Origin: an uncultured bacterium
GTDB taxonomy: Bacteria > Vulcanimicrobiota > Vulcanimicrobiia > Vulcanimicrobiales > Vulcanimicrobiaceae
Direction of reading: 5' to 3'
Length of the DNA stretch: 42,796 nt
NCBI GenBank assembly: GCA_903829325.1
Contig: CAIKPM010000007.1
Span: forward strand, 1-42,796
Part shown: in pieces, positions 1-9,185 of the stretch
Numbering within the stretch: the stretch's first letter is position 1
How the letters are laid out: each line of letters begins with the position of its first letter
Program-made: the position numbers and the translations under genes
The notes under the pieces: generated by a model
What the model saw: only the letters and a program-made list of their open reading frames with translations
Told to the model about the DNA's origin: nothing
The model's database searches: none

Positions 1-50
1 CCGGCGGCATCGGCTTTGAACTCTTGAGAGAATGATCGCCTCGATGGCAT
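1..50 (-). CDS. IS3-like transposase OrfA, N-terminal fragment
   Basis: Read leftward from an ATG at 50, the first 16 codons give MPSRRSFSQEFKADAA, which closely matches the usual opening of IS3-family OrfA proteins (R-R-x-F-[ST]-x-E-F-K-x-[DE]-A), the start of their helix-turn-helix. A GAGGTG Shine-Dalgarno sits four bases upstream of the ATG, which supports a true start. The rest lies outside the window. The element's terminal inverted repeat should fall between about 51 and 122, but its edge cannot be fixed without the other end. Family assignment rests on 16 residues only. Confidence 0.6.
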   Translation of the reverse strand, partial: MPSRRSFSQEFKADAA

Positions 51-122
51 GTTGCACCTCGCTGCCTGGATACTTCGCCAGGCTTAACTTGGTGTCACGC
101 TAACCGGGGCCATCTCACAAGC

Positions 123-150
123 TTGAATGCTTACGAAAATCAGCTAAGAT
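123..150 (+). promoter_or_regulatory. Putative sigma70-type promoter for the 630-residue gene
   Basis: TTGAAT at 123-128 and TAAGAT at 145-150 are separated by 16 bases. Transcription would start near 157, about 25 bases before the ATG at 182. The promoter lies just outside, or at the edge of, the neighbouring insertion element, so the element may have brought or altered it. Consensus match only. Confidence 0.45.
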
Positions 151-181
151 TTTGTTACATTTATCGCGAAATCAGGATGAC

Positions 182-2074
182 ATGGGTGGCTCATTAGAAC
201 CTCGTCAAGAACTCGGGGTTACCTCGGCGCGCCGGCTCGACCGCCGTACGTTGAGCTGTCCGAGCCTCCAAAACACAACTCATGACGCCGGAAACAGCTC
301 CAATCCGTCTGAAGCTTGGAAACAAGACCGCATAGAACGGATTGTCTCCGTGTCTGGAACTCAAAATTCTTACCCGGTCAAAGAGCCCTCAGCTGAGTTT
401 CGAGCCTGGGTGTGCCTTGATAATTCTGCAATCATTGCGGCGGTGCATCCGCCGCCAACCACGATGGCTGATCTACAACCTTCCAGTGTTCGTGAGCAAC
501 AAGACAAGGTACTTGATCTAGCGTTGAGTCAGCTTTTTAGAACGCCAACTGTTCGTAAGTCATTGGGTCGTTCAAAGTCTTCGCCATCGTTTATGCACCT
601 TTGCGCTGGAGAGCACAATCTAGATGATCCGGCGGCATCCTTGTCACCGAGCGTTACATTGCCAGCACCTGAGCAGATTTCAACGTATCTACGTGAGGAA
701 GCAACCGAGACATCCAGCACACCAAGTGATAAAAAACACAATTTCCTAGCAGACCTACCCTCTGAATTCATCGACCGACTTTATCTGAGTGTACCACAAC
801 ACGGCCCAGAGTACGCTGCTCTATCGGAGCTATTGCCGCCTTGGCAGCCTCAGACACAATCTGCTCGCATACAACTGCAAGCAATTCAATACTACAAAGA
901 AACTAATCACAACGCAATTGAAGAGGCATATCAGCCCTTAATTATTGATGCAATCTGCATGGATAGCATCCACAGCAAATTCAATGCACTGATGATTTTA
1001 GCAGAAAATCCGAACTATAAGTCAACAATGCTGCCTACTATAGTAGCCCAAATGCTTGAACTGTTACATAAAAGTGAGGCTAGAAAGAAAGTTCCAGATA
1101 GCGCCAAGCGCAGCGTTATAATACAAACGATTGACGGCATAGAACCTCCGGAGCTACGTATGGCTTGGCTAGACAAAGTTGACATTTTGCCTGAACAACT
1201 AGAGAAAGCCGCCGAAGATAACGAAGCCGCGATATTATCCCTCATCGACGCTTACACATTGGTAACAAGTGGCCTAATGGACTGTTCCAATATTGCACGT
1301 CAAGAGCTCATTGCCCCATTAGAAGCAATTGCAAAGGTCACTAAAAAAGAATTTCTAGCTAGCTACCTTGGAAAATCCATTCCATTGGTACTCCCCTATC
1401 ATGAAGAGCTCAATGAGAAACTGTATTGTTTTATTGATCACCAGTTAAAATTTATTCCTGAATCAAATGAATACCAGGCCGCTTCCATTACAGAAACCAT
1501 CCTTACAAGGTTTGGTCAAAATCCGCAAGGCATACCAAAGCTACCATTGGATCAACAATACAAATATATGCCCATGCTGATCAATACAATACAGGCGCAC
1601 GCGAAAACAACGCCAATGCATATGGCTTACCTACAAGCACTCAAAAAAATTGTCGAATTAGACGACTCGCTAACACCATTAATGTTGAACAAATTAACCA
1701 GCGCAATCGCCAGTTACCCTGCCACGCATCCCGCTACACATCTCTCCGCGTGTCACGAGCCGGGTCGTGAACTCCCCAAGGCATATATGCGTTGCGCTTT
1801 GCTGGCTGAACAAGCGAGCATGATAATCAGAACGCAAACACCCTATAGCAATGAAAATTTGCTCGCGATGATCAAAACTCACATCGAACGCGAACATCAC
1901 ATCGACACACTATTCAAGCTACAACCCACTCTAACACATCCACTAAATGCCTACGTTTTCAGAGAAGCGCACGAGGAGTATGCGAAACTGTACTTCGACG
2001 ATATTGAAAAAAACCAAGCACTTTTCGCTAGCGCACCCGCTGCAGCGACACAACCAACGTCCCCCGGTACCTAG
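182..2074 (+). CDS. Large orphan protein, 630 aa, function unknown
   Basis: I chose ATG 182 because AGGA at 174-177 lies four bases upstream; an in-frame TTG at 152 has no such site. I recognise no domain. The first ~200 residues are low-complexity, polar and Ser/Thr/Pro-rich with no Sec signal peptide. The remainder looks mostly alpha-helical and leucine-rich, and ends in an Ala/Pro/Thr tail. No membrane segment is evident. The gene is clearly more AT-rich than the thiolase and epimerase genes beside it, and an insertion-element gene adjoins it, so recent acquisition is plausible. A disordered N-terminus followed by a helical body is a shape also seen in secreted effectors, but that is speculation. 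Its 3' end overlaps the convergent gene by 47 bases. Confidence 0.7.
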   Translation: MGGSLEPRQELGVTSARRLDRRTLSCPSLQNTTHDAGNSSNPSEAWKQDRIERIVSVSGTQNSYPVKEPSAEFRAWVCLDNSAIIAAVHPPPTTMADLQPSSVREQQDKVLDLALSQLFRTPTVRKSLGRSKSSPSFMHLCAGEHNLDDPAASLSPSVTLPAPEQISTYLREEATETSSTPSDKKHNFLADLPSEFIDRLYLSVPQHGPEYAALSELLPPWQPQTQSARIQLQAIQYYKETNHNAIEEAYQPLIIDAICMDSIHSKFNALMILAENPNYKSTMLPTIVAQMLELLHKSEARKKVPDSAKRSVIIQTIDGIEPPELRMAWLDKVDILPEQLEKAAEDNEAAILSLIDAYTLVTSGLMDCSNIARQELIAPLEAIAKVTKKEFLASYLGKSIPLVLPYHEELNEKLYCFIDHQLKFIPESNEYQAASITETILTRFGQNPQGIPKLPLDQQYKYMPMLINTIQAHAKTTPMHMAYLQALKKIVELDDSLTPLMLNKLTSAIASYPATHPATHLSACHEPGRELPKAYMRCALLAEQASMIIRTQTPYSNENLLAMIKTHIEREHHIDTLFKLQPTLTHPLNAYVFREAHEEYAKLYFDDIEKNQALFASAPAAATQPTSPGT

Positions 2075-2774
2075 CCAAAAACTTTACCACATGCTCCGCC
2101 GCTAAATCAGCCACCACCACACGCCCCACGCGATCGACCGGCTGCTCAAAATCGGTTGACGTGCCATCGCCCAAATATACGTGCTTCACAAACGTCGCTA
2201 AATGTGAGCCCACTCTCCGCCGCTGCATCGCACTTAAGGGGAAACTCGCATAAGCACCAAGCGCAAAGCGAGCGCTCGGCGCGGGGGCATATGCGACCGA
2301 ATCAACTACAGGCTTGAAAGCGATCAGCATCGCTTCACTAATCGGAATCAAAGCGCGACTTTCAGCAATCGCCGGCGTGCTTAAGGCAACCGTAACGTAG
2401 ACATCGTGTAATAAATAATGCGGGGCAATCGTAAATGTTGCTCCGTCGGAGAAACGAACGACGCCGCCGCGACGTGCACTGATGTTCGCAAGCAACACCT
2501 CGTACGCTCGTGAAGTCGTCCTCTGCAACAGCTTGCTCGGCAACAACACCGGCTTGCTCTGACTCGCCAACAATGCCTGGAGGACTTGCAAGCGGAGGTT
2601 GAGCAAGCGGCTCTGCGACGCAACCTCGGCAGCGCTCAGAACGCGAGCAGTCGGTGCAACCAAAGGACGCTGAACCTCGAAACCGTGGCTAACCAGCCGG
2701 CTCCCAGCCCTATACACCCCATACATGACGCCGAGCAAGCAGACAAATAAAACGCCCTGTAATATCCGCAGCAA
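2028..2774 (-). CDS. Membrane-anchored protein of unknown function, 248 aa
   Basis: One hydrophobic segment at residues ~5-22, followed by R and K residues, suggests a signal anchor. The rest would be extracytoplasmic, with a short leucine-rich helical stretch at ~50-85 and then a beta-rich region. I see no enzyme motif. The start is a TTG seven bases after the thiolase stop, with no clear Shine-Dalgarno; a later ATG near residue 17 would remove most of the anchor. It is the last gene of a leftward epimerase-thiolase group and was probably co-transcribed with them. The 3' end overlaps the convergent 630-residue gene by 47 bases. Confidence 0.6.
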   Translation of the reverse strand: MLRILQGVLFVCLLGVMYGVYRAGSRLVSHGFEVQRPLVAPTARVLSAAEVASQSRLLNLRLQVLQALLASQSKPVLLPSKLLQRTTSRAYEVLLANISARRGGVVRFSDGATFTIAPHYLLHDVYVTVALSTPAIAESRALIPISEAMLIAFKPVVDSVAYAPAPSARFALGAYASFPLSAMQRRRVGSHLATFVKHVYLGDGTSTDFEQPVDRVGRVVVADLAAEHVVKFLARYRGTLVVSLQRVR

Positions 2775-2781
2775 GAAGAGT

Positions 2782-4089
2782 TTAATGGCGCACCCGCACT
2801 AAAACCGCGTCACCTTGCCCACCTCCACTGCAAATCGCCGCAATCCCCCAGCCGCCGCCCCGCGCGCGCAATTGGTGCACCACACTCGCGAGAATCCGCG
2901 CTCCTGACGCGCCAAGCGGGTGCCCGCAAGCAATCGCGCCGCCGTGCCGATTCATGACATCCGGCGCGATACCAAGCTCGCGCGCCGCAATCAGCGCAAC
3001 CGCCGCAAAAGCTTCGTTGATTTCCCACACGGCAATATCACTCGCTTGTAAACCATGCCGCGCTAACAAGCGCTGAGCCGCGAACGCCGGAGTCAACGGC
3101 AAGTACGGCGGATCCCACGCGACCGTGGCATGATCGATCAACTCGGCAAGCGGAGTCAATTCGTGCTCGCGCGCCCAGTCAGGATGCGCCAAAACCAAAG
3201 CCGCAGCGCCATCACTAAGCCCAGGCGCGTTTCCAGCGGTGACCGTCCCGCCGATATCAAGCGCCGATAGCTTTGCGAGCGCAGCCAACGACGCGTCCGC
3301 TCGGACCGCCTCATCGTATTCGATCAACCGCGTAGGCACATCGCCCGTCTCAAACGGCATATAACGCGCATATGGGACCTGCATCTCCGACGGTGCCTGA
3401 TGCGCGCTGAGCGGCTGCGATACGGCAATCTGCGGCAAAACGGGTAGCCACAAGCGATCGAGCTGCTTTTCGACGATGTGCAGCGGAACAATCTCCGCCG
3501 CTAAACGCCCCGAACGCGCAGCCTCGGCCGCACGCTCGTGGCTCGCCAAAGCAAACGCATCCTGCTCGGCGCGCGAGAGGCCAAACTCGGCGGCAACTTT
3601 GGCCCCCATCCCCACCATGCTCAACTGCAAATACGCATCGGTGAGGCCATCTTGCAGAATCGCATCCTGCATGACTCCATGCCCCAAGCGATACCCCTTG
3701 CGCACCCCTGGCAAGAGATAGGGGGCGTTGCTCATCGACTCCATCCCACCGGCCAGGACAACCGAGGCGTCCCCATCGCTGATAAGCCGCGCTGCGCATA
3801 CCGCCGCGAGTAAACCCGAGGCGCACACCTTATTCACCGTTTCGCCCGTAGTAGTTTTTGCCAACCCCGCCTTGAGCAAGGCTTGACGCACCGGCGCCTG
3901 ACCTACTCCCGCTTGGAGCACCTGACCCAGCACCACATGCTCGACATCAGTCGCGTCAACGCCACTCCGTTCTAGCGCCGCACGCATCGCAACCGCCGCG
4001 AGCGTCGGTGCTGAGAGCGTTGCAAGCGCGCCACCGAGACGCCCAAACGGGGTACGCGCGGTGCCAAGCACCACGGCAATCGACCTCAT
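2782..4089 (-). CDS. Acetyl-CoA acetyltransferase (thiolase)
   Basis: Thiolase condenses or cleaves acyl-CoA, typically two acetyl-CoA to acetoacetyl-CoA and CoA. The acyl-binding cysteine is C89 in NKVCASG, followed by AGGMESMS. The catalytic histidine is H390 in CGHPLGASGAR and the second cysteine is C420 in ICSGGGQGDA. The spacing of 30 between H390 and C420 is the same as in the Zoogloea biosynthetic enzyme. At 435 aa it is about 40 residues longer than usual, with extra sequence around residues 205-260. ATG 4089 overlaps the epimerase stop as ATGA; a longer reading to 4161 would run into the epimerase. Whether it serves degradation or synthesis is not evident. Confidence 0.92.
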   Translation of the reverse strand: MRSIAVVLGTARTPFGRLGGALATLSAPTLAAVAMRAALERSGVDATDVEHVVLGQVLQAGVGQAPVRQALLKAGLAKTTTGETVNKVCASGLLAAVCAARLISDGDASVVLAGGMESMSNAPYLLPGVRKGYRLGHGVMQDAILQDGLTDAYLQLSMVGMGAKVAAEFGLSRAEQDAFALASHERAAEAARSGRLAAEIVPLHIVEKQLDRLWLPVLPQIAVSQPLSAHQAPSEMQVPYARYMPFETGDVPTRLIEYDEAVRADASLAALAKLSALDIGGTVTAGNAPGLSDGAAALVLAHPDWAREHELTPLAELIDHATVAWDPPYLPLTPAFAAQRLLARHGLQASDIAVWEINEAFAAVALIAARELGIAPDVMNRHGGAIACGHPLGASGARILASVVHQLRARGGGWGIAAICSGGGQGDAVLVRVRH

Positions 4090-5018
4090 TGAGCCAACAG
4101 ACCTCGGAAATACGCAACCGTCGCACGCATTCCACTCAGCAAATCGGTCTGCGGTTGCCACTGTAATTCCGACTGTGCCAGGCTCGCATCGAATTGCGCG
4201 GCGCGCACATCGCCAGCACGCTTCGGCGCGTGAGTCACCGGCGCCGGGAAGCCCGTCACCTCGACTAAGGCGCGGTAAATCTCATTCACGCTCGTACGAA
4301 TGCCGGTGCCAATCACATAGCAGCCACCGCCGCCGCGCGTCAATGCAGCGATATTGGCCTGAGCGACATCGCCCACGTAAATATAATCACGCGTTTGCTC
4401 GCCATCCGAATCGATGCGTACACCCTGTTGAGCGAGAAATTTTCCGATAAAAATCGAGATCACCCCGGCTTCTCCGTTGGGATCCTGGCGCGGACCGTAT
4501 ACATTCCCATACCGCAAAGCAGTAAAATCCAGACCGTGTTCTTGGCGATAAAAACGCAAGTAATGCTCGGTGACCATTTTGGTGATGCCGTATGGCGAAG
4601 CCGGCCGTTGCGGCGTCGCTTCATTCATGGGCAATTGATCGGGCTCTCCAAACGTGGCTCCGCTCGAAGCAAAAATGCATTTTTTCACACCAACGCGGAC
4701 GGCTTGATTGAGCACATTGAGCAAGCCGAGCACATTCACGTTCGCATCGAATTCAGGATCACGCGAACCGATCGCGACGCTGTGTTGCGCCGCATGATGG
4801 CTGATAATCTCAGGTTGAAAAGCGGTAAACACATGCGCTAAAGCCGCATCGCGGATGTCGAGCTCAACCAGTCGTGCCTGGGGCGGCACATGCTCGCGCC
4901 GCGCGCCACCATGCGACCAAAAATTATCGACGATGAGCACCTCGTGCCCCGCCGCAATATAGGCCTCGGCAATGTGCGAAGCAATAAATCCCGCTCCGCC
5001 CGTGATCAAAATCCGCAC
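4086..5018 (-). CDS. NAD-dependent sugar-nucleotide epimerase/dehydratase (GalE-like)
   Basis: This is an extended short-chain dehydrogenase of 310 aa. The N-terminal Rossmann motif is GGAGFIAS (residues 7-14), the serine region is SSGATFGE, and the YGITK motif carries the catalytic Tyr and Lys. The substrate side contains RYGNVYGPRQ, usual for UDP-glucose 4-epimerase-like enzymes. The exact substrate cannot be read from the sequence. Start is GTG 5018 with a strong AGGGGGA site four bases upstream. It heads a leftward operon and its stop overlaps the thiolase start as ATGA. comEC diverges from it across 43 bases. Confidence 0.9.
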   Translation of the reverse strand: MRILITGGAGFIASHIAEAYIAAGHEVLIVDNFWSHGGARREHVPPQARLVELDIRDAALAHVFTAFQPEIISHHAAQHSVAIGSRDPEFDANVNVLGLLNVLNQAVRVGVKKCIFASSGATFGEPDQLPMNEATPQRPASPYGITKMVTEHYLRFYRQEHGLDFTALRYGNVYGPRQDPNGEAGVISIFIGKFLAQQGVRIDSDGEQTRDYIYVGDVAQANIAALTRGGGGCYVIGTGIRTSVNEIYRALVEVTGFPAPVTHAPKRAGDVRAAQFDASLAQSELQWQPQTDLLSGMRATVAYFRGLLAQ

Positions 5019-5061
5019 GATGTCCCCCTAGTGTAACAGTGCCAACGCGTGATCAGCAGGT

Positions 5062-7335
5062 GTGGATCAACGACGATTGGCCCTCGCAGTTCGGGCGTTC
5101 TTGTGCCTCGCCCTTGCGAGCACACTACTCTGTCATCTGCCTACGCCAACTCCCCGCCAGCTAGCAAGCCAGTCGGTTACTCTCAGCACGACCCTGCTCG
5201 AACGCGAAAGCAGTCCAAGCGGCGAACGACTCACGCTCGAAGATAGTGCCCATCAACGCTACACAGCCTTTATCCCTACGACAGCCTTCAACCCAGGCGA
5301 TCAGCTGCTCATCCGTGCTGTCTGCGAACCGTTTGAACCAGCCCGTAACCCGGGAGCGTTTTCGCCCCAGCAGCTCGCCGCCCAACGCGGTCTGAGTGGC
5401 AATCTCGTGAAGCTGCACGTTCTAGCAAGCCGCCCAGGCAATCCGGCAGATTGGCGTTTTTGGCCGGCGCGCTTCCGCCTCTGGGCTCAGAGCAGCATCA
5501 GCTCGCGCTTCCCTAGCGATGAAGCGGCCTTGCTCACGGGCATGCTCTGGGGCGATCACCATGCGCTCAGCATCGAAGATAGCACCGCATTTAGTCGAAC
5601 GGGGACGAGTCATCTCTTGGTGACCGCCGGCCTGCATCTCGGTTTTTTTGCAGCGATCGTGCGCTTGGTTTTGCGCCTGCTCACCATCGAGCGCGGCTGG
5701 GCCGCAGCGGCAACAATGCTACTGACTTGGTGCGCCTGCGTGATCAGCAATACGCATATTCCCAGTGTGCGCGCGGCAACAATGATCAGCGTGTTTCTCT
5801 GTGCCGAAATGCTCGGCACTACCGGGCAGAGTCTGCGCACCCTGGGCTACGCGCTCGTGATTACGCTCAGTTGCAATCCGAGTGCCGTAGGCGAAATTTC
5901 GTTATATCTCTCGTTTTCGTGTGTGTTTGCGCTGATCGCAGGCACGCAACTACTCGAGCAAGCTTTGCGGCCTTTGCGCCTGCATCACTGGCTCGCCAAA
6001 ACGCTAGCAGTGACGACAGCTGCACAAATCGGGACTTGGGCGCTCATCGCCCTCCAGTTTCATCAGATTTCCCTCAGTGCTCCGCTCGCGAATTGTCTCG
6101 CAATTCCCCTGGCATTGCTCTGCCTGGCGCTCGCACCCGGCCTGCTCATCGGTATTGCTCTGCACTGCAGCGTGATCAGCGCTGTCATGCAGCCGCTCTT
6201 GCATCTCGCGCTGGGGATTCTGTTGGCCCTGGTGCGGTGGTGCGCCCACCTCCCGCTCTCGGCCCTGCATATCCATACGCCAGCGCTGTGGAGCGTGATT
6301 GGCTATGAAATCGCACTCGTGCTCTGTGGTTGGCTGATCCAACCACGCATCAGTACGAGCCTCGTCGGTCTCGTCCGGGAAATATATCCTCACCTCGACC
6401 AGCGACGGCAAGACTGGCTCCTCACCTACGCCTTTAGCGTGGTTTTGCGACAACGGCTGGCGATCAGCACGCTGCTCGGGGCGGGTGTTATGGTCGTGCT
6501 CACCAGCTCTACCAGAACGCCCGAACTACGAATCACGATGCTCGATGTGGGGCAAGGCGATGGCATCGTTGTTCAAACACCTCACGGGCATACCATCATC
6601 ATTGATACCGGTGGTCGCCTTGAGCTGCATGCGCAACATCTCGCCCAATCACCCGCAGAGATCGCAGCGGCAGGCGTATTTCTGCCGTTTCTGCAGAGCG
6701 AAGCGATTAGCCAGATCGATCTGCTGCTGCTCACCCATCCTCACGGCGATCATGCAGGCGGCGTCGCCCCCCTTATCCGCACCCTGCCAGTAACACTCTT
6801 TCTCGATAGCGGTCAGGCATACGCCGGTACCGCCTACCAAGACGGTATTCACCAAGCCTCGCTGACGCAGGTCACGCGCATCTTCCCCAGGCGCGGAGCA
6901 GAGCTGTCGTTTGACGACGGAGTCACCCTGCGGATTTTAGCTCCCCAGCTTCGGCTTTTTCACGGTGGACGCAACGACATCAACGAAAATTCAATCGTAA
7001 CGATGCTCTGCTACCAGCATTTTCGCATGCTCTTCACCGGCGATGCGGGATTCCAAGCAGAAAGCCAGCTCCTCGCACAAAGGACCGATCTCCGCGCGGA
7101 TGTCCTGAAAGTCGGCCATCATGGCTCCGCCTACGCTTCTAGCACTGAGTTCCTCGAAGCCGTCCATCCACGGATCGCACTCATCAGCGTCGGCCGACAT
7201 AACCTCTTCCACCATCCCGCTGCGCCAACACTAGCTCGTCTGCGCGCAATCGGGGCGCGGATCTACCGCACCGATCAATGTGGGGCAATCACGGTAACTC
7301 CGAGCAGCATCACCACGATGCTGCCGTGCACCTAA
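5062..7335 (+). CDS. comEC: ComEC/Rec2 DNA-uptake channel protein
   Basis: ComEC forms the inner-membrane channel that brings single-stranded DNA into the cytoplasm during natural transformation. The 757-residue protein has the full architecture: an N-terminal membrane part with an OB-like soluble region (~20-130), a multi-helix Competence domain (~135-475) and a C-terminal metallo-beta-lactamase-like domain (~490-757). The last contains LDVGQGDG, THPHGDHAGG, FTGDAG and KVGHHGS, the usual metal-binding set. GTG 5062 is the first start after an in-frame stop at 5050; its Shine-Dalgarno is poor. No other competence gene is in the window. It converges on the pseudokinase gene with an 8-base gap. 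Confidence 0.95.
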   Translation: MDQRRLALAVRAFLCLALASTLLCHLPTPTPRQLASQSVTLSTTLLERESSPSGERLTLEDSAHQRYTAFIPTTAFNPGDQLLIRAVCEPFEPARNPGAFSPQQLAAQRGLSGNLVKLHVLASRPGNPADWRFWPARFRLWAQSSISSRFPSDEAALLTGMLWGDHHALSIEDSTAFSRTGTSHLLVTAGLHLGFFAAIVRLVLRLLTIERGWAAAATMLLTWCACVISNTHIPSVRAATMISVFLCAEMLGTTGQSLRTLGYALVITLSCNPSAVGEISLYLSFSCVFALIAGTQLLEQALRPLRLHHWLAKTLAVTTAAQIGTWALIALQFHQISLSAPLANCLAIPLALLCLALAPGLLIGIALHCSVISAVMQPLLHLALGILLALVRWCAHLPLSALHIHTPALWSVIGYEIALVLCGWLIQPRISTSLVGLVREIYPHLDQRRQDWLLTYAFSVVLRQRLAISTLLGAGVMVVLTSSTRTPELRITMLDVGQGDGIVVQTPHGHTIIIDTGGRLELHAQHLAQSPAEIAAAGVFLPFLQSEAISQIDLLLLTHPHGDHAGGVAPLIRTLPVTLFLDSGQAYAGTAYQDGIHQASLTQVTRIFPRRGAELSFDDGVTLRILAPQLRLFHGGRNDINENSIVTMLCYQHFRMLFTGDAGFQAESQLLAQRTDLRADVLKVGHHGSAYASSTEFLEAVHPRIALISVGRHNLFHHPAAPTLARLRAIGARIYRTDQCGAITVTPSSITTMLPCT

Positions 7336-7343
7336 ACTCAGGC

Positions 7344-8207
7344 TTACAATTGCGTCTGGAGCGCCTCGAGGGCGTTGGCCAAGCGTTCGCATTCCCTGAA
7401 GGCTTCACGCTGATCCTCGGCTTGAGCAATACGTCCGCCTTCGGCTAGGGCAACCCGCGTGAAACTCAACAATTCGGGATCGATCAAGCTCGGCGCAAGC
7501 CCCTCGACACACGCTCTATACACGCTCTCGCCCAACAACAGCGCAACGTGCAAAATCTCGCTGGTCTTATTGAGCTGGCGAAATTCTTCTAGCGCCGCAC
7601 GATACAGCGGCACCGCTTCGGCATATTGCCCGCGATTGACCGCCAACATGGCGGTGACCAGATGCGCGAACGCGCCTTTGGTGTGACGCTGGGAAGACTG
7701 CGGACGCTCTGTTTGCGCGCGCGCACTGATTTCGTTCGGAAGCGCGACATCCTCAGCCAAGGGCTCGAGCGATTCCAACGCCGTGAGCACCGCCTGGGCT
7801 GAAGCGAAACGCGTCGTACCCGGCGTATCAAGCAAGGCCAGCACGACACGCTCAAGGGGGCTAGGAATCTGCACATTGAGCGCGCGCGGGGGGATCGGCA
7901 TTTCGAACCCCGCGTCGGGGAAAGGCGCGGCTCCAGTCAAGAGTTCATACAACAGCACACCGGCGGCGTAGATATCACCCGCAACGTCACCGCCAGCTGA
8001 GGAGCTCACCTCACCCAAGCTCATGTTGTCGTCATGGTCGACAGAAACGCTTGCCAAGCTCAGATGACCGTGCACGATTCCCTGGCAGTGCAGCGCTTCA
8101 AGCTCGGCAAACAAGCGAGAACCCAGCGCCAAAGCGCGAGACACTGACAGGGGATTCGCTTGCAGAAGCTCGGCCAAAGTCGGACGCAACATTTGCTCAG
8201 AATGCAT
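7344..8207 (-). CDS. Degenerate protein-kinase C-lobe fused to a TPR-like tail
   Basis: Residues ~35-150 resemble the C-lobe of Hanks-type Ser/Thr kinases. IVHGHLSLASV stands where active kinases have HRDLKPxN, and GDIYAAGVLLYELLTGAAPF matches the subdomain IX helix. The N-lobe with its glycine loop and ATP-anchoring lysine is absent, as are the catalytic Asp and the DFG motif, so this cannot be a functional kinase by known rules. From ~180 there is a helical, TPR-like region (RGQYAEAVPLYRAALEEF). A scaffold role is plausible. I use ATG 8207, which overlaps yraN by 11 bases and has AGGG nine bases upstream; ATG 8192 is possible. It is the last gene of the operon that includes trmD. Confidence 0.75.
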   Translation of the reverse strand: MHSEQMLRPTLAELLQANPLSVSRALALGSRLFAELEALHCQGIVHGHLSLASVSVDHDDNMSLGEVSSSAGGDVAGDIYAAGVLLYELLTGAAPFPDAGFEMPIPPRALNVQIPSPLERVVLALLDTPGTTRFASAQAVLTALESLEPLAEDVALPNEISARAQTERPQSSQRHTKGAFAHLVTAMLAVNRGQYAEAVPLYRAALEEFRQLNKTSEILHVALLLGESVYRACVEGLAPSLIDPELLSFTRVALAEGGRIAQAEDQREAFRECERLANALEALQTQL

Positions 8208-8541
8208 TGCGCAACACCCTCGCAACACCAGCTTCAATGGTGACCACATCAAATCGGATCATCGTCGACGCACCTTGCGGGAAAAACTGCATGTAGTTGG
8301 CGGCACTTTGACGGATGCGTTGTCGTTTCTTGCGATCGACGGCCGCCAACGCTGAACCAAACCGGTACGATTGACGAGCCTTGACCTCAACAAAGACCAC
8401 GACGGCCCCCTCCCGGGCAATAATATCAAGCTCACCTTCGGGGGTACGTACGTTGCGAGCCAAGATCTCATAGCCCTGAGTCTGCAGCAGTATGGCGGCT
8501 TGTTCTTCAGCCGCAAGCCCACGTTCGGTTGTGCTCTTCAC
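8197..8541 (-). CDS. yraN: YraN/UPF0102 family nuclease-fold protein
   Basis: A ~114-residue protein with the restriction-endonuclease-like fold typical of UPF0102. Visible motifs are the early RGLAAEEQAA helix, GELDIIAREG and VFVEVKAR, which supply the D and E-x-K residues, followed by a basic helix DRKKRQRIR. Its biochemical role is not established. It commonly lies next to rnhB, as here. The start is probably GTG 8541, which overlaps the rnhB stop as GTGA; a GTG at 8547 is a near-equal alternative. Confidence 0.9.
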   Translation of the reverse strand: MKSTTERGLAAEEQAAILLQTQGYEILARNVRTPEGELDIIAREGAVVVFVEVKARQSYRFGSALAAVDRKKRQRIRQSAANYMQFFPQGASTMIRFDVVTIEAGVARVLRNAF

Positions 8542-9185
8542 GAGCACAACGCACGAATCGGGGCAAAGCTACGACGATGCTCAATGGTCGGCCCATGCGC
8601 GCGCAGGGCTGCCATATGCGCCGCAGTGCCATACCCCTTGTGGCGCGCGAAGCCGTACAGCGGATATGCTTGATCCAGCTCACACAGAAGTCGGTCGCGG
8701 AATACCTTCGCAACAATCGAAGCCGCAGCAATGACCGCACTGAGCCCATCGCCGCCGATAATTGCCTGCTGCCGACCAGCGTAGGTCGGCAAGTGGACGG
8801 CATCGACCAAAACGATATCAGGCACTACAGCGACCCCGGCTAGTGCACGTTCCATCGCCAATTTCGTCGCAACGCCGATATTGAGTCGATCTATTTCGGC
8901 CACACTCGCGCTCGCAATATGGTATGACGCGGCTTGCGCGGCGATTTGCTCGGCCAAAAGTTCGCGCCGGCGCTCGGGAACACGTTTACTATCGCTCAGG
9001 CCCGCAAGCAGAAGCGGCGCCTCGATCACCACACACGCAGCTACCACCGGACCCGCCCAGGGGCCGCGGCCCACTTCATCAATCCCAGCAATCCGCACGC
9101 AGCCTTCAGCCCAATATGCCCGTTCGAACCGATGCAAGCCCTCTAAGCGCTCACCCTCAGTAGACGTCAGCACAAGCCCTTTCAC
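8538..9185 (-). CDS. rnhB: Ribonuclease HII
   Basis: RNase HII cuts the RNA strand of RNA-DNA hybrids and starts removal of single ribonucleotides from DNA. The 215-residue protein shows GIDEVGRGPWAGPVV with the first catalytic Asp and Glu, then SDSKR, a further Asp in VLVDAVHLP, AAASIVAKVFRD, and the C-terminal YGFARHKGYGT. Start is GTG 9185, overlapping the rbgA stop as GTGA, so translation is probably coupled. Length and motifs are normal. Confidence 0.96.
   Translation of the reverse strand: MKGLVLTSTEGERLEGLHRFERAYWAEGCVRIAGIDEVGRGPWAGPVVAACVVIEAPLLLAGLSDSKRVPERRRELLAEQIAAQAASYHIASASVAEIDRLNIGVATKLAMERALAGVAVVPDIVLVDAVHLPTYAGRQQAIIGGDGLSAVIAAASIVAKVFRDRLLCELDQAYPLYGFARHKGYGTAAHMAALRAHGPTIEHRRSFAPIRALCS

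Noticed and set aside
3350-3826. Long open frame opposite or out of phase within the thiolase gene
   Set aside because: A shadow of the thiolase coding frame with no start signal or recognisable product.
7336-7343. A terminator between comEC and the pseudokinase gene
   Set aside because: Only eight bases separate the stops and no hairpin is visible there.
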